Assembly: GCF_040276085.1 (NCBI RefSeq)
Contig: NZ_JBELOK010000003.1
Coordinates: 124,001 to 188,000 of the forward strand
Direction: 5' to 3'
Source: Castellaniella sp040276085
GTDB taxonomy: Bacteria; Pseudomonadota; Gammaproteobacteria; Burkholderiales; Burkholderiaceae_B
DNA length: 64,000 nucleotides
In this document: positions 33,470 through 42,746 of the stretch, one piece after another
Layout: every line of letters starts with the position of its first letter
How positions within the stretch are numbered: position 1 is the first letter of the stretch
Notes under the pieces: model-generated
Seen by the model: the letters and a program-made list of their open reading frames with translations, nothing else
Told to the model about the DNA's origin: nothing
The model's database searches: none
Translations under genes and position numbers: made by a program

Positions 33470-33500
33470 AGGATATTGTATACCGTTTACATAAAAAAGC
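33470..33500 (-). promoter_or_regulatory. GntR-type operator upstream of the ferredoxin operon
   Basis: TGTATAC-C-GTTTACA at 33477-33491 differs from the perfect palindrome before the diiron operon at one base. On the minus strand both sites share ATGTAWACGGTATACAATA (W is T or A). The site lies just upstream of the first ferredoxin gene. Confidence 0.6.
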
Positions 33501-33574
33501 ATCAGGACTAACCCTGGGCAGAGGGCCCAAGGCCCCCTACTCAGTGCGCACGCGAGAAATCCGGATCCTGGCGC

Positions 33575-34603
33575 TCAGGATCGGCCGGCAGCTGCCGGCA
33601 CTGCAGGTGTTGCTGCCGCAGGGGCAGCCATCTGCTGGCGAAGATAATGTTGTGCCAACACCGCGCACACCATCAGTTGAATCTGATGAAACAGCATCAG
33701 GGGCAGCAGCACCGGGCCGATGGCGCCCGCACTGAACAGCACACCAGCCATCGGCACCCCGGTTGCCAGGCTTTTCTTTGAACCACAAAACACAATGGTG
33801 ATTTCGTCCTCGCGATTGAACCCCATTTTGCGCGTGGACCACATGTTGAGGCTCAAAATAAAAGCCAGCAATATTGCGCACACTGCGAACAACCAAAGTA
33901 AAGACACAGTGTCCACCTGCAGCCACAGACCGCCGATCACCGACTCGCTAAACGCCGTATACACCACCAGCAAGATAGAGCTTTGATCCACATTGCGCAC
34001 CAGGCGGCGATGGCTGTCCATCCAGCGGCCCAGCAGCGGACGCATCAAGTGACCTAGTACAAAGGGCAAAAGGATCTCGACACTGATGTTGCCGATGGCT
34101 TGCGGCAAAGAGCCAGACCCCAGCACCGACGTATTGGCTTCCAGCAACCACTGCAGCAGCATCGGCGTGATGAAAATCCCCAGCAGGCTGGAGGCTGATG
34201 CCGCACACACCGCCGCCGGAATATTGCCCCGGGCAATCGAGGTAAAGGCAATGGCCGATTGCACAGTGCCTGGCAGCACGCACAGATACAACACCCCTAT
34301 ATACAGCGGCATGCCAAGCAAAGGCACCAGCACCGGGCGCAGCGCCCAGCCGATCAGCGGGAAGATCACAAACGTCCAGCAAAACACCACAATGTGCAAA
34401 CGCCAGTGTGTGGCGCCTGCCACAATTGCCTGGCGGGACAACTTTGCCCCATGCATAAAGAACAGCAGCGCAATGGCGGCAGACGTCAGGTGCTTGAAGA
34501 ACACTGCCCCGTCCCCATGCGCTGGCAGCAAGGTGGCGGCGGCCACCACGGCAATCAGGGTGAGCGTAAAGCGATCGAACAGCAGGCGTAATTTGTCAGG
34601 CAT
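33575..34603 (-). CDS. SBF-like (bile acid:sodium symporter superfamily) transporter, YfeH type
   Basis: 342 residues with about ten helices. Typical features are FMHGAKLSRQAIVAG in helix 2, PGTVQSAIAFTSIARGN in the first core crossover and FCGSKKSLATGVPMAGVLF in the second. This subgroup (often annotated DUF4137 or bile acid:sodium symporter) has an unknown substrate in most bacteria. The C-terminus is Ala/Pro-rich and non-conserved. The ATG at 34603 has an AAAGG-type site; the extension to 34771 overlaps the AraC gene and was rejected. It is divergent from the AraC-type regulator that probably controls it. Confidence 0.85.
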   Translation of the reverse strand: MPDKLRLLFDRFTLTLIAVVAAATLLPAHGDGAVFFKHLTSAAIALLFFMHGAKLSRQAIVAGATHWRLHIVVFCWTFVIFPLIGWALRPVLVPLLGMPLYIGVLYLCVLPGTVQSAIAFTSIARGNIPAAVCAASASSLLGIFITPMLLQWLLEANTSVLGSGSLPQAIGNISVEILLPFVLGHLMRPLLGRWMDSHRRLVRNVDQSSILLVVYTAFSESVIGGLWLQVDTVSLLWLFAVCAILLAFILSLNMWSTRKMGFNREDEITIVFCGSKKSLATGVPMAGVLFSAGAIGPVLLPLMLFHQIQLMVCAVLAQHYLRQQMAAPAAATPAVPAAAGRS

Positions 34604-34677
34604 GCCTTTACCTTTGAGCCATATGAAAAAGAAGACACTCAGCTTAAACTTGGGTGACAACACACGTCTGCCGTTAA

Positions 34678-35565
34678 ATGACAATGAAACATTCACGAAG
34701 CGACAAACCAAGGTCTTCCGAACCGGTTCGGCAGGTGCAGGGCATGCGTGCAGACACACCTGCAGCAGCACGCGCCCAAGGGTCGGTCACGCACCTGATC
34801 CGGCCCCTGTACGGCAGCATCAACCAGCATCCCAATATTGCCCGCGCACGCCCGCATACCCACACCTGGGCACAGCTGTCTTACGCCATCCAGGGCCACT
34901 TGCAGGTGTGGACGCCCGAGGCCCGCTTTGTGGCGCTGCCGCATCGCGCCGTATGGATTCCCGCCAACGTGCGCCATCAGGTGCAGCAATCACCCCAGGC
35001 CATCATTCGCAGCCTTTATCTGGATCATTACGCTCTGGGGCTGAACTGGCCGGATTGCCGGGTGATTGCAGTGTCCGCACTGCTGCACGAACTCATCCGC
35101 CAGTTTGCCACCTTGCCCAGTGACTACGACGAGGAAGGCTCTGACGGACGCCTGGCGCAAGTGTTGATCGACCGGCTGAAAGCGGCTCCCGAGGTGGGGC
35201 TGATTTTGCCCTGGCCCACAGACCCCCGGCTGGCGGCCATCTGCCGACGGCTTGCCCAAGACCCCAGCCTGGATCTCAGCCTGCAAACCCTGGGCACCCA
35301 ACTGGGTGTCTCGGCCCGCACACTGACGAGGCTGTTTCAGGCGCAAACCGGGCTGGGATTTCGGCTGTGGCGCCAGCGCGCACGCCTGGTGCATGCCCTG
35401 CCCCTGCTGGAGCGTGGCGACTCCATCACCGATGTCGCCCTGGCCTGCGGCTACGACAGCCTCTCCACGTTTATTGCCACCTTCAAGACATTTACGGGTT
35501 TGACCCCGGGGATATTCGCCGCCCAAAGCGGGCCGGGCCATGCCGCGCAGGCCGAAGTCTCCTAG
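34678..35565 (+). CDS. AraC-family transcriptional regulator
   Basis: 295 residues. An N-terminal cupin-like sensor (PHTHTWAQLSYAIQGHLQV and HRAVWIPANVRHQV) is followed by a C-terminal double helix-turn-helix with LGVSARTLTRLFQAQTGLGFRLWRQRARL and ITDVALACGYDSLSTFIATFKTFTGLTPG. This subtype commonly controls a neighbouring divergent transporter, here the SBF-like gene 74 bp away. The inducer is unknown. Confidence 0.88.
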   Translation: MTMKHSRSDKPRSSEPVRQVQGMRADTPAAARAQGSVTHLIRPLYGSINQHPNIARARPHTHTWAQLSYAIQGHLQVWTPEARFVALPHRAVWIPANVRHQVQQSPQAIIRSLYLDHYALGLNWPDCRVIAVSALLHELIRQFATLPSDYDEEGSDGRLAQVLIDRLKAAPEVGLILPWPTDPRLAAICRRLAQDPSLDLSLQTLGTQLGVSARTLTRLFQAQTGLGFRLWRQRARLVHALPLLERGDSITDVALACGYDSLSTFIATFKTFTGLTPGIFAAQSGPGHAAQAEVS

Positions 35566-35705
35566 CCGCTGCACGCGGATTCGCAGGCTTGCCCCAAGGC
35601 ACTTGCCTCTGCCCCTTGCCCCGCCCACACGCCAGGCAGCACCCTGATTGTCCGGCCACCCCACAGCGCCGTTCGCACAATGATCTGTCCACGGGTTTTC
35701 CTTCA

Positions 35706-35734
35706 TTGAAGAAACCGAACGATCGTTCTATGTT
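35706..35734 (+). promoter_or_regulatory. Promoter with embedded TetR-type operator, acyl-CoA dehydrogenase operon
   Basis: -35 TTGAAG (35706-35711) and -10 TATGTT (35729-35734) are 17 bp apart. The last 12 bp of the spacer are a perfect palindrome GAACGATCGTTC (35717-35728). The same architecture occurs before the liv operon at 39513-39541, with palindrome core AACAATTGTT. Confidence 0.75.
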
Positions 35735-35854
35735 TACAACAGATCATCCAGCACATGTGGGCGGCACGCACACCCCCTTCGATCCAGGCACTCAAGCAGT
35801 TCTCCTGGGGTCGATAGTGGCCACCTGCAATCCACTCTCCAACAGGACAGGGCC

Positions 35855-37063
35855 ATGGACTTCTCACTGTCTCCGCTTATCCAGGATTTCTGTGCGCGCA
35901 TCCGCACCTTCGTCAACCACGAGCTCATCCCGCTAGAGTGCGATCCAGCCACTTTCGACCCCCACGAGAACATCAACGAAATCTTGCTGGCCACCCTGCG
36001 CACCAAGGCTCGCAGCCAAGGCCTCTGGTGCCTGCAGATGCCCAAATCGCGTGGCGGCCAGGGGCTGGGCATGGCAGACATGGCCGCCTGCTACGAAGAA
36101 ATGAACCGCAGCCTCTTTGGGCCGGTGGTGTTCAATTCGGCCGCCCCCGACGACGGCAATATGATGATGCTGAACAAGGTAGCCACCGAGGCGCAAAAAA
36201 CGCGCTGGCTGCAGCCCATCATCGACGGCCAGGTCCGCTCCGCATTTGCCATGACCGAGCCCGCCCCAGGCTGCGGCTCCGATCCAGGCATGATGCTGAC
36301 GCGGGCCGTGCCCGAGGGCCAGGGTTGGCGCATCCACGGCCACAAGCACTTCATCACAGGCGCAGGTGCGGCCGCCCACTTCATCCTCATCGCCCGCACC
36401 TCAGACGACCCCCGCCGGGGCCTGAGCGCCTTTTTGTTTCATAAAGACGATCCCGGCTGGGAAATCGTGCGCCGGATTCCCATCCTGGGTCCGGAAGAGC
36501 ACGGTGGGCATTGCGAGTTGCGCTTCGATGGCTTGTTCATCCCGGACGAAAACCGGCTGATGAAAGTGGGCGATGGCCTGAAAGCCACACAGATCCGGCT
36601 GGGCCCGGCCCGCCTGACGCACTGTATGCGCTGGCTGGGTCTGGCACGACGCTCGCTGGAGATTGCAGGCGATTATGTAGCGCAGCGGCAATCGTTCGGG
36701 CAAGCACTGGCCGAGCACGAAGGCGTACAGTGGCTGATGGGCGAGGCCGCCATGCAAGTCAGGGCCGGCCGGCTGTTAACCATGCATGCCGCCTGGTGCC
36801 TGGATCAAGGCGACTACGCCCAGGCCGAGGTCTCGATGGCCAAGGTGGCAGTGGCCGATACCTTGCAAAAAGCCGTGGATACGGCCATCCAGCTGTGTGG
36901 TGCACATGGATACTCGCGCGATACGCCACTCGAGTGGATCTACCGCTATGCGCGGCAGGCCCGCCTGGTGGATGGCGCCTCGGAGGTACACAAAATGGTG
37001 CTGGCACGCCGCCTGCTGGCACAAGGCCCCGGGTTCTGGACATGGAGGGCCTCCCATGCCTGA
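35855..37063 (+). CDS. Acyl-CoA dehydrogenase (ACAD10/11-like)
   Basis: 402-residue flavoprotein. The N-terminal helical domain, the central FAD-binding segment (FAMTEPAPGCGSDPG and the ITGAGAAAHF region) and the C-terminal helical domain are all present. The end-motif is AHGYSRDTPLEWIYRYARQARLVDGASEVHK. The position of the usual catalytic Glu in EGT is replaced by Asp (VDGAS), as seen in the ACAD10/11-like branch. The enzyme should introduce a 2,3-double bond in an acyl-CoA. First gene of an operon with an acyl-CoA ligase and TetR, with a palindrome in its promoter. Confidence 0.88.
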   Translation: MDFSLSPLIQDFCARIRTFVNHELIPLECDPATFDPHENINEILLATLRTKARSQGLWCLQMPKSRGGQGLGMADMAACYEEMNRSLFGPVVFNSAAPDDGNMMMLNKVATEAQKTRWLQPIIDGQVRSAFAMTEPAPGCGSDPGMMLTRAVPEGQGWRIHGHKHFITGAGAAAHFILIARTSDDPRRGLSAFLFHKDDPGWEIVRRIPILGPEEHGGHCELRFDGLFIPDENRLMKVGDGLKATQIRLGPARLTHCMRWLGLARRSLEIAGDYVAQRQSFGQALAEHEGVQWLMGEAAMQVRAGRLLTMHAAWCLDQGDYAQAEVSMAKVAVADTLQKAVDTAIQLCGAHGYSRDTPLEWIYRYARQARLVDGASEVHKMVLARRLLAQGPGFWTWRASHA

Positions 37064-37131
37064 CACGATCAAAGCCTGACACCAACAACCCACGTGACCT
37101 GTTCCAAGCGGCCCCTGAAGGAGACACCACC

Positions 37132-38781
37132 ATGAGCAACAAATACCAACAGGGCCTGGACAAGCAGGCCGCCAATTATTCCGCCCTGACACCGATCAGT
37201 TTCCTGAAGCGATCCGCCACGGTTTTCCCCGACAAGATCGCCGTAATTGACGAGGATGTCCGCTTTACCTATGCACAGTTTTATACGCGCAGCCGATGCA
37301 TGGCCAGCGCCCTGCTGCAGCTGGGCATCCAGCCCCAGGATACGGTGTCGATGCTGTGCTTCAACACGCATCAATTGCTGGAAGGCCACTTTTTTGTACC
37401 CATGGCGGGTGCGGTGCTCAATGCACTCAATGTGCGCCTGGATGCAGCATCCATCCGCTTCATCCTGCAGCACGGAGAATCCCGGGCACTGATTTACGAC
37501 CCCGCCCTCGAAGCTGTGGTTCAGGAGGCTGTCCAGGATCTTCCCACCCCACCCATCCTGATCTCCATTGGTCCGGCGGGCACGGCCTCCGCAGGGCTGG
37601 ACAGCCTGGATTACGAAACCCTGCTGGCCTCGGGCGACCCCCGGTTTGCCTGGCAAAAGCCGCAGGACGAATGGGACGCGATTTCGCTTTGCTATACCTC
37701 GGGCACCACTGGCAACCCAAAAGGGGTGGTGTACCACCACCGTGGGGCGTATTTGTCGGGGCTGGGCAACGCCATGGCCTTCAACATGACACCCGAGACC
37801 GTCTATCTCTGGACGCTGCCGATGTTTCACTGCAATGGCTGGTGCTACACCTGGGCTATCGTGGCGGTGGGCGGCACCCAAGTGTGCTTGCGCAAGGTGC
37901 AGTCCGACACCATCCTCAGGCACCTGCAAGAAGACCAGGTCACCCACCTGTGCGGCGCGCCGGTGGTGCTTAATATGCTGGTCAATGATTTCGCGAAAGA
38001 CCAGATCGTGCTTGAGCAGTGGGTGCAGTTTGCCGTGGGCGGGGCGGCTCCCCCAGAAGCCGTCATCGCAAAAGGCAAACAAGTGGGGTTTCGCATCACG
38101 CACCTGTACGGCCTCACCGAAAGCTATGGCCCGTCAACGGTATGCGTGCCCCAGCCGGCCTGGGACAACCTGGACACTGATGCCCTGGCAGTGAAGATGT
38201 CACGCCAGGGCGTGGGGCTTTATGCGATGGACGACATCAATGTGCTGGATCGCAATACCGGTCAGCCCGTACCGGCCGATGGCCAGACCCTGGGCGAGCT
38301 GGTGCACCGTGGCAACACCCTGATGAAGGGCTACCTGAAAAACCCGCAAAGCACGCAAGAAGCGTTTCAGGACAACTGGTTTCACACAGGCGACCTGGCC
38401 GTCATGCACCCGGATCATTACGTCGAGGTAAAGGATCGCGCCAAGGACATCATTATTTCGGGGGGTGAAAACATCTCCAGCAAAGAGGTGGAAGACGTGC
38501 TCTACCGCCATCCACAGGTACTCGAGGCCGCCGTGATTGCCAGCCCCGATGCCCATTGGGGCGAAGTGCCCTGCGCTTTTGTCACGCTGAAAGACGCAGC
38601 CGTCCTTAACGAAACAGATATCATCGCGTTTTGCCGCCAGCATATGCCGGGTTACAAAATCCCCAAGCAGGTGGTGTTTGGCCCGCTGCCCAAAACATCC
38701 ACCGGGAAAATCCGCAAAAACGTGCTGCGTGCACAGGTGCGGCAGGATCTCCCCCCCGACAAAACAGACCCCTCATCATGA
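37132..38781 (+). CDS. Acyl-CoA synthetase (AMP-forming)
   Basis: 549-residue ANL-superfamily ligase. Seen are the P-loop YTSGTTGNPKGV (near residue 187), MFHCNGWCYTW in the acyl pocket region, LYGLTESYGP (adenine binding), WFHTGDLAVM and the catalytic C-terminal Lys in KTSTGKIRKN. It activates a short- or medium-chain or otherwise small carboxylic acid to its CoA ester; the exact acid is unknown. The HCNGW motif is shared with medium-chain and DmdB-like ligases. The frame extends upstream to 36511 but this is a shadow of the dehydrogenase gene; the ATG at 37132 has a GGAG site. Its stop overlaps the tetR start by 4 bp. Confidence 0.92.
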   Translation: MSNKYQQGLDKQAANYSALTPISFLKRSATVFPDKIAVIDEDVRFTYAQFYTRSRCMASALLQLGIQPQDTVSMLCFNTHQLLEGHFFVPMAGAVLNALNVRLDAASIRFILQHGESRALIYDPALEAVVQEAVQDLPTPPILISIGPAGTASAGLDSLDYETLLASGDPRFAWQKPQDEWDAISLCYTSGTTGNPKGVVYHHRGAYLSGLGNAMAFNMTPETVYLWTLPMFHCNGWCYTWAIVAVGGTQVCLRKVQSDTILRHLQEDQVTHLCGAPVVLNMLVNDFAKDQIVLEQWVQFAVGGAAPPEAVIAKGKQVGFRITHLYGLTESYGPSTVCVPQPAWDNLDTDALAVKMSRQGVGLYAMDDINVLDRNTGQPVPADGQTLGELVHRGNTLMKGYLKNPQSTQEAFQDNWFHTGDLAVMHPDHYVEVKDRAKDIIISGGENISSKEVEDVLYRHPQVLEAAVIASPDAHWGEVPCAFVTLKDAAVLNETDIIAFCRQHMPGYKIPKQVVFGPLPKTSTGKIRKNVLRAQVRQDLPPDKTDPSS

Positions 38782-39503
38782 CGCAAACCGCCGACGACAC
38801 CCCCCTGGATTTCGAGTCGTTCAAGAAAGAACTCAACTTCTCCAAAGAAGACATCTATCGTGAGCTCTATCAGCAAAACGGCCACCACATCCGCATCAAA
38901 AAAGAGGCCGTGGCCATCCGGGGGCTGCGCACCATCATCGAATCCACGCTCACCCTGGCCACCTCCAGCGGATTTCATGCAATGTCGCTACGCGATCTGT
39001 GCGCGCACTCGGGCTTCAGCATCGGCGGCATCTACGCTTACATCAAAAACAAAGAAGATCTCCTGCACCTGATCCAGAGCTACGGCTTTTTGCTTACCCG
39101 CAAAACCCTGGACACCCGCACACGAGACCTGCCCCCAGGCCCTGTCAAACTCCATACCGCCATCCGGGTGCACCTGTTTCTCAGCGAACTCATGCCCACC
39201 TGGTTCAGCTTTTCGTTTATGGAGGCGCGCAACTTGCCCGACCTCGAAAAGCAGCGCACCGTGCGCCTGTCCGGCCAGATCGAAGACCTTTTCATGGACA
39301 TCCTCCAGGAAGGCATGGCGCAAAAGCTGTTCAGGCAAGCGGACGCCCGGCTGCTGGCCGCACTGACCAAAGCCATGATGCAAGACTGGTACCTGCGCCA
39401 CAGCCGCTACCGGCGCCAGGGCATCGATGTCGGCACTTACGCGCAGCAGGTCTACGACATACTGCAGCATTATCTGGATCCCGTATCTGGTGAAATCCAC
39501 TAG
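38778..39503 (+). CDS. TetR-family transcriptional regulator
   Basis: 241 residues. After a 40-residue N-terminal arm, the helix-turn-helix domain (near residues 50-95) contains SGFHAMSLRDLCAHSGFSIGGIYAYIKNKEDLL. The C-terminal ligand domain includes MPTWFSFSFMEARNLP. ATGA overlap with the acyl-CoA ligase gene shows translational coupling, so the repressor is made with the enzymes it probably controls. TetR members of this type respond to acyl-CoA or the free acid. Confidence 0.9.
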   Translation: MTQTADDTPLDFESFKKELNFSKEDIYRELYQQNGHHIRIKKEAVAIRGLRTIIESTLTLATSSGFHAMSLRDLCAHSGFSIGGIYAYIKNKEDLLHLIQSYGFLLTRKTLDTRTRDLPPGPVKLHTAIRVHLFLSELMPTWFSFSFMEARNLPDLEKQRTVRLSGQIEDLFMDILQEGMAQKLFRQADARLLAALTKAMMQDWYLRHSRYRRQGIDVGTYAQQVYDILQHYLDPVSGEIH

Positions 39504-39512
39504 GGATAATTT

Positions 39513-39541
39513 TTGACTTTAGCGAACAATTGTTTTATGTT
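39513..39541 (+). promoter_or_regulatory. Promoter with embedded TetR-type operator, liv operon
   Basis: -35 TTGACT (39513-39518) and -10 TATGTT (39536-39541) are 17 bp apart, with the palindrome AACAATTGTT at 39525-39534. The string CGAACRATYGTTYTATGTTT is shared with the promoter at 35706-35734 (R is A/G, Y is C/T). It lies 9 bp after the tetR stop codon. Confidence 0.75.
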
Positions 39542-39698
39542 TTACCGAAATACCTAGAGGCCGCCTCGCAACAAGGCTCCTGCACATCGGCCCGGATTCA
39601 AGTAGCACACGCTCACCCCAAGCTGCCCCAAGAGCAGATCCGATTTTGATTTCACATCCGCCCCATCCACGGCAGATGTGTCGACAGAGGAGACTTTC

Positions 39699-40919
39699 AT
39701 GAGCAGGCATTCACTTACCACCTTACTGGCTGCAATTTCTACCGCATCGATGCTGGCCAGTTCCCCCGCACAAGCCGAAGACCCCATCCGTATCGGCGGC
39801 ATTTATCTGCTGTCCGGCAGTGCAGCCACATACGGCGAATTCGCCAAGCAAGGCGCCACCCTTGCCATCAACGAAGTCAACGCCAAGGGCGGTGTGCTGG
39901 GACGCAAACTCGAGCTTCAACTGGAAGACGGCCAGGGCAAGGCGGCCACAGCCATCCAGCTGGCCCGAAAAATGGTCTACCAGGATAAGGTCGACATCCT
40001 CATGGGGATCGACAGCTCGGGTGTAGCCCAGGGCCTTGTGCCGGTACTGCCTGATCTGGGCAAACCGCTGATGATCACCCACGCAGCCACGCCGGCGGTT
40101 ACCGGCAAGCTGTGCAACAAATATGCGTTTCGCATCAGCGTCAATGTCACGCAGATGATGACCGGCGGCGCACAGATTGCTGCCAAAAGCGGGGCCACCA
40201 AATGGACCACCATCGGGCCCGACTACGCCTTTGGGCACGAATCCTGGGAATACTTCAGCAACTACCTGAAGGCCGCCAACCCTGATGTCGTGCTGATGAA
40301 CGACCACCTGGCCTTTCCCCGCTTCGGGGCCGAAGACTACACCCCCTTCATCGACAGCGTGATGCAAAGCAAGCCCGACGGCGTGCTGATTTCGCTCTGG
40401 GGCGGTGATCTGGTCAACTTTGTACGTCAGGCCAATGAAAAAGGCTTTTTCAAGCAAGGCTACAAGGTGTTCATGAACGTTGGCGCTGCCACCGAGGTAC
40501 TCACGGCGCTGGGCGATCAAATGCCCGAAGGCGTCTGGCTGGGCACCCGCTATTGGTATGGTTCCTGGGATACACCCATGAACAAGCACTTTGTGAAGAC
40601 ATACAAAGAAACCTACAAGCTGCCTCCCAGCTATAACGCCGAGGGCGCCTACGCAGCCATCTACGCCTTTAAGGCAGCCTTCGAGAAAGCAGGCTCTACA
40701 GACCCCGATAAAGTGATCAACGCACTGGCCGGCCTTACCTTCCAGGCCCCCACCGGAGACCTCACTTTCCGCAAGGGCGACCACCAGGCCCTCATCGGAC
40801 CCACCTGGGGCCTGACGGGCCCCATGAACACGGAGGACAAGATCCGCTCACTGACGCAGGTGCAAAACTTTGACGGCGTCAAAGTAACGCCGCCCGTAGA
40901 CCCTGCCTGCAAGATGTGA
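39699..40919 (+). CDS. ABC transporter periplasmic substrate-binding protein (branched-chain amino acid/amide family)
   Basis: 406 residues with a signal peptide ending near SSPAQA-EDP. The mature protein has the type I periplasmic-binding fold: IRIGGIYLLSGSAATYGEFAKQGATLAINEVNAKGG is the classic Liv-type start. A GIDSSGVAQGLVPVL segment and GPDYAFGHESWEYF follow. The ligand is not evident; members near acyl-CoA ligase genes often bind aromatic or aliphatic carboxylates. The ATG at 39699 was chosen for its GAGGAG site. Leads the importer operon. Confidence 0.88.
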   Translation: MSRHSLTTLLAAISTASMLASSPAQAEDPIRIGGIYLLSGSAATYGEFAKQGATLAINEVNAKGGVLGRKLELQLEDGQGKAATAIQLARKMVYQDKVDILMGIDSSGVAQGLVPVLPDLGKPLMITHAATPAVTGKLCNKYAFRISVNVTQMMTGGAQIAAKSGATKWTTIGPDYAFGHESWEYFSNYLKAANPDVVLMNDHLAFPRFGAEDYTPFIDSVMQSKPDGVLISLWGGDLVNFVRQANEKGFFKQGYKVFMNVGAATEVLTALGDQMPEGVWLGTRYWYGSWDTPMNKHFVKTYKETYKLPPSYNAEGAYAAIYAFKAAFEKAGSTDPDKVINALAGLTFQAPTGDLTFRKGDHQALIGPTWGLTGPMNTEDKIRSLTQVQNFDGVKVTPPVDPACKM

Positions 40920-40920
40920 C

Positions 40921-41793
40921 ATGTCCAGCCTGGCCCTTGCACTGCTCAATAGTCTCGATATCGGCCTGCTGCTGTTCATCATTGCAGTCGGGCTGAATAT
41001 CGTCTTTGGTGTGCTCAATATCATCAATTTTGCACACGGGGCGCTTTACATGCTGGGGGCCTATCTGGCGGTTACCAGCGTGGCCAGCCTGGGTTTGCCC
41101 TTTTGGCTTACCCTGCTGCTGGCACCGCTGGTGGTGGCCATGCTGGCTGCGGTGGTCGATCGCCTGATGCTGCGCTTTATTTACCAGCGTGAAGTCACCG
41201 ACAGCCTGCTGCTTACCTTTGCCCTGCTCCTGATTCTCAACGAATCCGTACGCCTCATCTGGGGGCCGGGCATCCATATCATCGACCCTCCCACCCTGCT
41301 GCAGGGCTCCTTCGAGTTCGGCGCCGGGCTCAGCTACCCGCGCTACAGCGCCTTTGTGCTGGTGGTGGGCCTGCTCACACTGGCGGGCCTGTGGCTGCTG
41401 TTCAATCGCACCCGCATCGGCAAGATCATGCGGGCTGCTGCACTCGATCGTGAAATGGCACAGGTGTTGTGCATCAACACCCGGCTGGTCATCACGGGCG
41501 TGTTTTGCTTTGGCGCGTGGCTGGCCGCTTTTGGCGGCGTGATCGCCGCACCCATGCGCGCCATCGATCCCGGCATGGGCGACAAAATCATCATTGAAAG
41601 CTTCATCGTGGTGGTGATCGGCGGCCTGGGCAGCTTTCCGGGTGCATTGGTGGGCGCCATCATCCTGGGATTAATTCACGGCTTTGGCGGGCGTTACCTG
41701 CCAGAGGTCAATCTTGTGCTGCCCTTTATCGGCATGGCGCTGGTATTGCTCGTCAAACCGCGCGGGCTCATGGGTACAAGGAACTCCGCATGA
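40921..41793 (+). CDS. Liv-type ABC transporter permease (LivH family)
   Basis: 290-residue permease with about eight helices. The N-terminal LNIVFGVLNIINFAHGALYMLGAYL and the C-terminal coupling region with VIGGLGSFPGALVGAIILGLIHGF are characteristic of LivH. It starts 1 bp after the binding-protein stop and overlaps livM by 4 bp (ATGA). With LivM it forms the channel of the importer. Confidence 0.92.
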   Translation: MSSLALALLNSLDIGLLLFIIAVGLNIVFGVLNIINFAHGALYMLGAYLAVTSVASLGLPFWLTLLLAPLVVAMLAAVVDRLMLRFIYQREVTDSLLLTFALLLILNESVRLIWGPGIHIIDPPTLLQGSFEFGAGLSYPRYSAFVLVVGLLTLAGLWLLFNRTRIGKIMRAAALDREMAQVLCINTRLVITGVFCFGAWLAAFGGVIAAPMRAIDPGMGDKIIIESFIVVVIGGLGSFPGALVGAIILGLIHGFGGRYLPEVNLVLPFIGMALVLLVKPRGLMGTRNSA

Positions 41794-42743
41794 ACACCGC
41801 ATATGGTCGTATGGGGCTGCTTGTTTTGCTGGCGCTGCTGATCGCATTGCCCTGGCTGACGCCCTTTTTCTATATTTTCATCGCCACCCAGATCCTCATC
41901 CTGGGCCTGTTTGCCGCCAGCTTCAATCTGGTGTTTGGCTACACAGGCATGCTCAGTTTCGGGCACGCGGCTTTTTATGGCGTCGGGGCCTATGCCACGG
42001 CGCTGCTGTTGCAGCATCTCCAATGGCCCCTGCTCGCCTGCCTGCTGGCGGCCATGGCCGCCGGGATGATCCTGGCCCTGATCATCGGCTTTTTTTGCGT
42101 GCGCCTCGACGAGGTGTACTTTGCCATGCTTACCCTGGCCTTTGGCATGATGGTGTTTGGCGTCATCCACCAATGGCGCTCGGTCACCAACGGCAGCGAT
42201 GGGCTCTCGGGATTCTCTGTGGGGTCTTTGGGGCTGGGCATCCATGTGCAGCTGGGTAATCCCACCGTGTATTACCACGTGGTGCTGGCCATTGTGGTGG
42301 TGGCAGGCCTGGTGCTGCATCGTATTTGTCAGTCTTCTTTCGGGATGGTGTTGCGCGCCATCCGCCAAAACCCCGAGCGCGTGGCGTTTTGCGGCCTGGA
42401 CGTGCGCCGTTACCGGCTGGCCGCCTTTACCATTGCAGGCGCTTTTGCCGGCCTGGCCGGCGGCCTGGTAGCCCCATTTTTGCGCATCGCCAGCCCCGAG
42501 CTGGCCCACTGGACAACCTCGGCCCAGCCCGTGCTCATGACCATCCTGGGTGGCAGCAGTTATTTCCTGGGGCCATTCCTGGGCGCCGGCATTTTTGTGC
42601 TGCTGGAAACCTGGATCAGCAGCCTCACCCAGGCCTGGATGCTGGTGCTGGGCATCATTCTGGCCCTGATGGTGATGTTCTTTCGCGATGGGGCGCTGGG
42701 CACGGTGCCTAACACCTTGCGCGCCAAGCGGCGGCAGGATTAA
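41790..42743 (+). CDS. Liv-type ABC transporter permease (LivM family)
   Basis: 317-residue permease. Visible are AASFNLVFGYTGMLSFGHAAFYGVGAYATALLL, the family signature in the first half, and the GGSSYFLGPFLGAGIFVLLE coupling region near the C-terminus. It overlaps the LivH-like gene by 4 bp and is followed by the ATPase gene after 3 bp. Confidence 0.92.
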   Translation: MNTAYGRMGLLVLLALLIALPWLTPFFYIFIATQILILGLFAASFNLVFGYTGMLSFGHAAFYGVGAYATALLLQHLQWPLLACLLAAMAAGMILALIIGFFCVRLDEVYFAMLTLAFGMMVFGVIHQWRSVTNGSDGLSGFSVGSLGLGIHVQLGNPTVYYHVVLAIVVVAGLVLHRICQSSFGMVLRAIRQNPERVAFCGLDVRRYRLAAFTIAGAFAGLAGGLVAPFLRIASPELAHWTTSAQPVLMTILGGSSYFLGPFLGAGIFVLLETWISSLTQAWMLVLGIILALMVMFFRDGALGTVPNTLRAKRRQD

Positions 42744-42746
42744 GCC

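Noticed and set aside
37132..38781. Acyl-CoA ligase as DmdB of DMSP breakdown
   Set aside because: HCNGW-type motifs are shared by several ligases; the neighbouring dehydrogenase is about 400 residues, not the roughly 600 of DmdC, and no demethylase is present.
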